Part shown: positions 59,790 to 64,000 of the stretch, one piece after another
Layout: every line of letters begins with the position of its first letter
Position numbering within the stretch: the stretch's first letter is position 1
NCBI GenBank assembly: GCA_963816535.1
Contig: CAWFKW010000008.1
Span: forward strand, 182,942-246,941
Direction: 5' to 3'
DNA length: 64,000 nt
Source of the DNA: CAWFKW01 sp963816535
GTDB taxonomy: Bacteria; Bacteroidota; Ignavibacteria; Tepidaquicellales; OLB5
Position numbers and translations under genes: made by a program
Notes under the pieces: generated by a model
The model's database searches: none
The model's input: only the letters and a program-made list of their open reading frames with translations
What the model was told of the DNA's origin: nothing

Positions 59790-62264
59790 CTATTTTATTA
59801 AAACCATTTTCTTCCGTTCCATATAGGACCCAGACTCGATCCTGTAAAAGTACACTCCGCTGGCATAATTAGCGCCATTGAATTCTTCCGAATAATAACC
59901 GGCTTGCTTAAATTCATCAACTAATTTCAAAACCTGTCTGCCAAGAAGATCATAAATTTTTATAGTTACGAAGCCATCCTTGGGTATTTCATATTTAATT
60001 TCCGTAACCGGGTTAAACGGATTTGGATAGTTTTGATACAAAGCATAATGTTTAGGTAAATTATTGTTCGTATTTACACCTTTTTTCATCCCTATATCGC
60101 ATGGTATGATCCCGATATAGAGACCTCCCCTGTTAAAGTAAGGTGCATATGTATTTCTTAAATCTTCAGATATCAACCTTGGCGTTGTTCTATCCATATG
60201 ATAAACTCCGTAATAACCCTGAAACTTGCCATTACTATTAGCATGCGCCAGACTATCTTCATTCACCCAAAAGTCGAATGCGTTCCAGTATGCAACCCCC
60301 ATTACTACTCCTTCACAGTTAAATGCACCATTTGTATCAAACAGAGCTTTTTCAGAAAATGCACGGAACGTGGAATCGAACACATTCTTCTGACCTAATT
60401 CATTTGCAGGATAAGGAAGTTGACCTGCAGGATCAACAAAAGTGCCAAATTCATAAGTAGCAAACGGAGAAGTATAATGCGAAGGAAAATTGTCTAAGAA
60501 CCACTTAGTTCTATCATAATATTGACCATGAGCTGAGTTTTCACATGAGCCAGTATATAACCCAAAATAAGTTGTAAAACCCGCAATATTACAATTTGAT
60601 TGTGTAATATCAAATAGACCCTGTCCATTCCCGTCTTTAGAGCACTCAGCGCTAGAAGCTTGATTAATCAATCTCTTGTCGTCGTAAGAAGTTGTTAGTT
60701 CATGCTTCATCCTATAAATAAAATCTCCTCTTCCGCCAGTATTAATGCTCTCATTGTTAAGCGACCATAAAAGTATGCTTGGCCTATTGTAATCCCTGAA
60801 GACCATTTCTCTGAACATTTGATCCGGTATTTGTCTTTGTAGGCTCAGGTCATTTTGATGGTCCCACCCAACTTGTTCAAACCAGAATATAGGGATTTCT
60901 TCTGTTACGGCAAGTCCTATCCTATCTGCAATAAGATATGTAAGAGGATGATTCGGATAATGCGATGTTCTTAAGAAATTGCAATTCATTTGTTTTATTT
61001 TCAATAGATCATTATATATTTCGTTTTTATCAATGCTCCTCCCTTTAAGTGGATCATCTTCTTCCCTATTTATTCCAGTTAAGAAAACAGGTTTATCATT
61101 TAGCAACGCTCTAAATCCGGAAACAGTTATTGATCTTATTCCGAATTGTGTATAATATTCATCTAATATTTCTCCGGTTTGCTGATCTAGCAATACAACT
61201 TTCATTATATATAGGTTAGAGTATGAACCCGAAGATTGAGGGTACCATTGTTGCGGATTTGGAATCGATAGATTACCGGAAATAGCGGCAACGCTGTTGC
61301 CTGCAATAGAACAGCTAACATCATTAGTACACCGCACAATCCCATCGCTCAGATCCTCTGCAAATTCAGAAAGAACAGTTCTGGAATTAATGGCAGCCCC
61401 GTAGACCGTAAAAGATGCGGTCATATTTCTCCCACTTGAGGAAGAGTTATTTAGCACCAAAGAAGACGTAATATTTCCGGAAGATCCATTAGGAACAATA
61501 TTTGTTCTGATCACAGACACCGGATTTGTAACCTCAATATATACATCATGGATGATTCCCTCATATTGTGACCAGGCATCAGCAGCATTGTAAGGTACAA
61601 TATCACACCTGTTATCTGAATAACCACTCCATTCCTGATGAGGGCTATCGACTCTAACAGCAATTACATTATCACCACCAACCAGGTAGTTTGAAATATC
61701 AAAAGCAAAAGACGAATAACCGCCTTCATGATATCCCACCCAATGACCGTTGATCCAGACATCGCAAATATAATTTACAGAGTAAAACATCAGCTTATAA
61801 TATTTTGGGAAATCTGCGTTGTTTGAAACATTAAAGTGTCTTCTATACCAGACCCCGTCGTCATAAATTTCAGGTGGAGTTTGATTCATATTATTTTCGA
61901 CAGATGGAACTGAGATGTCTTCCCAGAAAATATCTCCTTTAAATTTCACTGAAGGGATGTTGGATAACGGGATATTTGAAAGAGTGTTGACAAGGTCATC
62001 TGACCTTTCTGTAAGCGATAAATCATGATCAGCAGTAAATCTCTTTTTTTTCCAATTACCCGATAAATCAATTATTTGTCTTTCTGACGATTCCTGCTTT
62101 TCAAATGCAGGCAAAGGCATTCCGCTTTGGAAAGGTACCTGGATCCCATTTACAGAAACCATTGTAAGCGTAGAGTGCAAAGTAGCATTACTAATTTGTG
62201 AAAAAAGTTGAGTGTTAAAGACTAAAAATATAATTATTGATAAATGTAGAGTTTTGAATTGCAT
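59790..62264 (-). CDS. Secreted GH2 family glycoside hydrolase (beta-galactosidase-like) with T9SS tail
   Basis: This 824-aa protein has a signal peptide (ending near FNTQLFSQ), a sugar-binding beta-sandwich (about 60-250), an Ig-like domain and a TIM barrel. The predicted acid/base Glu505 is in SLNNES and the predicted nucleophile Glu605 is in FATYEFG. The T9SS tail has YQNYPNPFNPVTEIKY and ends MVLIK. It probably cleaves beta-galactosides or related sugars outside the cell. Substrate cannot be told from sequence alone. The gap 62265-62420 holds no clear gene. Confidence 0.88.
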   Translation of the reverse strand: MQFKTLHLSIIIFLVFNTQLFSQISNATLHSTLTMVSVNGIQVPFQSGMPLPAFEKQESSERQIIDLSGNWKKKRFTADHDLSLTERSDDLVNTLSNIPLSNIPSVKFKGDIFWEDISVPSVENNMNQTPPEIYDDGVWYRRHFNVSNNADFPKYYKLMFYSVNYICDVWINGHWVGYHEGGYSSFAFDISNYLVGGDNVIAVRVDSPHQEWSGYSDNRCDIVPYNAADAWSQYEGIIHDVYIEVTNPVSVIRTNIVPNGSSGNITSSLVLNNSSSSGRNMTASFTVYGAAINSRTVLSEFAEDLSDGIVRCTNDVSCSIAGNSVAAISGNLSIPNPQQWYPQSSGSYSNLYIMKVVLLDQQTGEILDEYYTQFGIRSITVSGFRALLNDKPVFLTGINREEDDPLKGRSIDKNEIYNDLLKIKQMNCNFLRTSHYPNHPLTYLIADRIGLAVTEEIPIFWFEQVGWDHQNDLSLQRQIPDQMFREMVFRDYNRPSILLWSLNNESINTGGRGDFIYRMKHELTTSYDDKRLINQASSAECSKDGNGQGLFDITQSNCNIAGFTTYFGLYTGSCENSAHGQYYDRTKWFLDNFPSHYTSPFATYEFGTFVDPAGQLPYPANELGQKNVFDSTFRAFSEKALFDTNGAFNCEGVVMGVAYWNAFDFWVNEDSLAHANSNGKFQGYYGVYHMDRTTPRLISEDLRNTYAPYFNRGGLYIGIIPCDIGMKKGVNTNNNLPKHYALYQNYPNPFNPVTEIKYEIPKDGFVTIKIYDLLGRQVLKLVDEFKQAGYYSEEFNGANYASGVYFYRIESGSYMERKKMVLIK

Positions 62265-62420
62265 GTTTCTAATCTCCTATATTTAAGGTTAGCAAGAACC
62301 ATTGAGATTTAAAAAACTAATATAATTACAATAGCCAGAAATAACAATTAAGTCAGTCTAGCGTTTTTCGGCATTTTTCTAAGATTAGATAATCACTTCA
62401 ATCATAAATTTCTTTTTGCA

Positions 62421-63533
62421 CTAGACATTAAACCTAAAATAAACCACATCGCCATCGCGGACAATGTAGTCTTTGCCTTCGACGCGCATCAAGCCTTTTT
62501 CTTTTACTGCATGTTCTGAGCCATATTTAATCATGTCTTCATAGCTGATTATTTCAGCGCGGATAAATCCTTTTTCAAAATCGGTATGTATAACACCGGC
62601 CGCCTGTGGCGCTTTGCCGCCTTTAGGCAGCGTCCAGGCATGGACCTCTTTTTCGCCGGCTGTAAAAAATGTTATCAGGTCAAGTAAATGATATGCTGTA
62701 TGAATTAATTTATCCAGTCCCGGTTCTTCAATGCCAAGCTCTTTAAGGAATTCAACTCTCTCATCCGGCTCCATGCACGATAGCTCTGCTTCGATCTCAA
62801 CCGAAAGTACCAGCGCTTCCTCGCCTTCTTTCTTGGCTATCTCTTCAACTATTTTTGAGTACTCGTTGCCGTTAATATTCTTATCATCAACATTGGCAAC
62901 GTAGAGTATATGTTTATCCGTCAATAAGCTTAACCCGTCAAAATGTTTTACATCATCCGGCGCGTGAGTTTTTCTATATTCAGCCGTATAGTATTTTGCC
63001 AGTCGCCCTGATTCCAGATGCTTCTTCAGTTCCAGGTAACTTTGGTATTCATCCTTAATCTTCTTATCACCGGTCTTGAGCCCTTTCTCCGTTTTATGAA
63101 TTCTGGCATCAACAGTTTCTATATCCTTTAATATAAGTTCTGTTTCGATAATTTCAATATCTGACTTCGGATCGACCTTATTATTGACATGAATTACATT
63201 TTCATTTTCGAAACACCTTACTATATGAATGATCGCATCAACTTCTCTTATATGCGAGAGAAATTGATTTCCAAGCCCCTCCCCTTTTGAAGCGCCTGCT
63301 ACGAGTCCCGCTATATCAACAAACTCAATTACATTCCTCACAATCTTCGGAGGATTGTAAAGCTTAACAAGCTCGTCAACTCGCTTATCGGGGATGGTTA
63401 CTATTCCCACGTTTGGATCAATCGTGCAAAATGGATAATTTTCAGCGGCGGCAAGCGTCGACGAAGTAAGACAGTTAAATAAAGTGGATTTGCCTACATT
63501 TGGCAAACCGACTATTCCGCATTTTAGGGGCAT
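62421..63533 (-). CDS. ychF: Ribosome-binding ATPase YchF
   Basis: This 370-aa Obg-family protein has the G1 loop GLPNVGKSTLFN (8-19), DIAGLV, an NKVD-type G4 region and a C-terminal TGS-like domain ending DGDVVYFRFNV. YchF/OLA1 hydrolyses ATP rather than GTP and binds ribosomes. It is followed at 63556 by a dolichol-kinase-like gene with a 22-bp gap, so the two may be co-transcribed. Confidence 0.96.
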   Translation of the reverse strand: MPLKCGIVGLPNVGKSTLFNCLTSSTLAAAENYPFCTIDPNVGIVTIPDKRVDELVKLYNPPKIVRNVIEFVDIAGLVAGASKGEGLGNQFLSHIREVDAIIHIVRCFENENVIHVNNKVDPKSDIEIIETELILKDIETVDARIHKTEKGLKTGDKKIKDEYQSYLELKKHLESGRLAKYYTAEYRKTHAPDDVKHFDGLSLLTDKHILYVANVDDKNINGNEYSKIVEEIAKKEGEEALVLSVEIEAELSCMEPDERVEFLKELGIEEPGLDKLIHTAYHLLDLITFFTAGEKEVHAWTLPKGGKAPQAAGVIHTDFEKGFIRAEIISYEDMIKYGSEHAVKEKGLMRVEGKDYIVRDGDVVYFRFNV

Positions 63534-63555
63534 AATACATTACTTATTATCATTA

Positions 63556-64000
63556 TCAAAAAATACCGGGATAGAAAAACATATACAGTACATAAAGCAA
63601 TACAGAAGACACGATAGGGATTGTTAAATTATCATCTGCAGGTAAACTGATCGCATCAACGATGGTTGTGCCAAACACAGCAATAATCCCGATAATATAT
63701 TCCAATGGGCTGTAAAAGTACTTTGGCGCCGCCAGTACAATAATTGTTCGAACAATCAGGAATGTAACCGAACCTATAACCGACCTGTTAGGCGCGTAGT
63801 GTTTCTTAGCGTAAACTCTGCCTGCAATAGCAGATGTGCTATCTGCCAGGGAAAGTAAAAGCATGGCGGTAACCGCAACAAGCTTCGGGAAGGCGATGAT
63901 GCATATCGTATCCGCTAATAATAACCATGTGGCTCCGTTTATTCTAATCCTGCGCCTGTCATATTCATGTTCCCGCAATAGGTGACTGATGATTTTACTG
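63556..64000 (-). CDS. Dolichol/phytol kinase-like membrane protein, N-terminus missing
   Basis: The frame is open to the window edge. The visible 147 or so residues carry LLREHEYDRRRIRINGATWLL and then several hydrophobic helices with LSLADSTSAIAGRVYAKKHYAPNRSVIGS. This is the CTP-dependent kinase pattern of the SEC59/phytol kinase family. The frame reads SKIISHLLREHEYD upstream of the nominal start, so the first ATG is not the true start. It probably phosphorylates a polyprenol or diacylglycerol. Confidence 0.7.
   Translation of the reverse strand, partial: SKIISHLLREHEYDRRRIRINGATWLLLADTICIIAFPKLVAVTAMLLLSLADSTSAIAGRVYAKKHYAPNRSVIGSVTFLIVRTIIVLAAPKYFYSPLEYIIGIIAVFGTTIVDAISLPADDNLTIPIVSSVLLYVLYMFFYPGIF

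Overview
The window reads as part of a chromosome from the Bacteroidota/Chlorobiota/Ignavibacteriota group, most likely an Ignavibacteria-like lineage. Four proteins end in the Type IX secretion (T9SS) tail with a YQNYPNPFNP-type motif. The primary sigma factor is the short (288 aa) Bacteroidota form. Promoters with a TAnnTTTG -7 box are present, and there is a GWxTD-domain protein. The phylum is inferred from these features, not from a search.

Layout. 1-3.0 kb: 5' end of dnaN, a serine-biosynthesis pair and engB. 3.1-17.7 kb: the spc/alpha half and most of the S10 half of the ribosomal-protein cluster on the minus strand (rplB down to rplQ, with secY, map, infA and rpoA). It is interrupted by a frameshifted outer-membrane protein gene between rpmD and rplO and by tRNA-Gln between rplR and rpsE. 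17.7-37.2 kb: about 19 kb of unrelated genes split the S10 operon between rplB and rplW. They include three T9SS-secreted proteins, a ClpB chaperone cut in two by a 5-kb glycosyltransferase/histidine-kinase cassette, an M3-like peptidase, a partial peptide-uptake operon and rpoD. 37.2-44.6 kb: rplW, rplD, rplC, rpsJ, tuf, fusA, rpsG and rpsL. The fusA-tuf gap holds tRNA-Ile(UAU), degenerate tRNA copies and a small GIY-YIG nuclease gene between direct repeats. 44.6-49.5 kb: an A+T-rich accessory cassette (DUF2971, a membrane pentapeptide protein, a PD-(D/E)XK nuclease) bounded by palindrome-rich repeats. 49.6-64 kb: mixed housekeeping and envelope genes (lipoproteins, a trypsin-like protease with TPRs, YciI, MsrB, PhoH, a TMTC-like protein, a GWxTD protein, GH2 beta-galactosidase, YchF, a dolichol-kinase-like protein). 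A second GIY-YIG gene here sits between perfect 31-bp inverted repeats.

How the genes work together. Most of the window is the translation machinery. Two strong promoters of the same design (TTGAC-17 bp-TAnnTTTG) lie before rpsL and before rplB, so the two halves of the broken ribosomal cluster probably start separately. The primary sigma factor that would read such promoters is encoded directly behind rplW.

Most worth following up: the split ClpB; the two GIY-YIG genes tied to palindromic or tRNA-derived repeats, with tRNA-Ile-like copies whose anticodon arm is replaced by a GC-rich hairpin of the same length; and the nuclease/pentapeptide/DUF2971 cassette. Three genes carry apparent frameshifts, so read-level confirmation matters.
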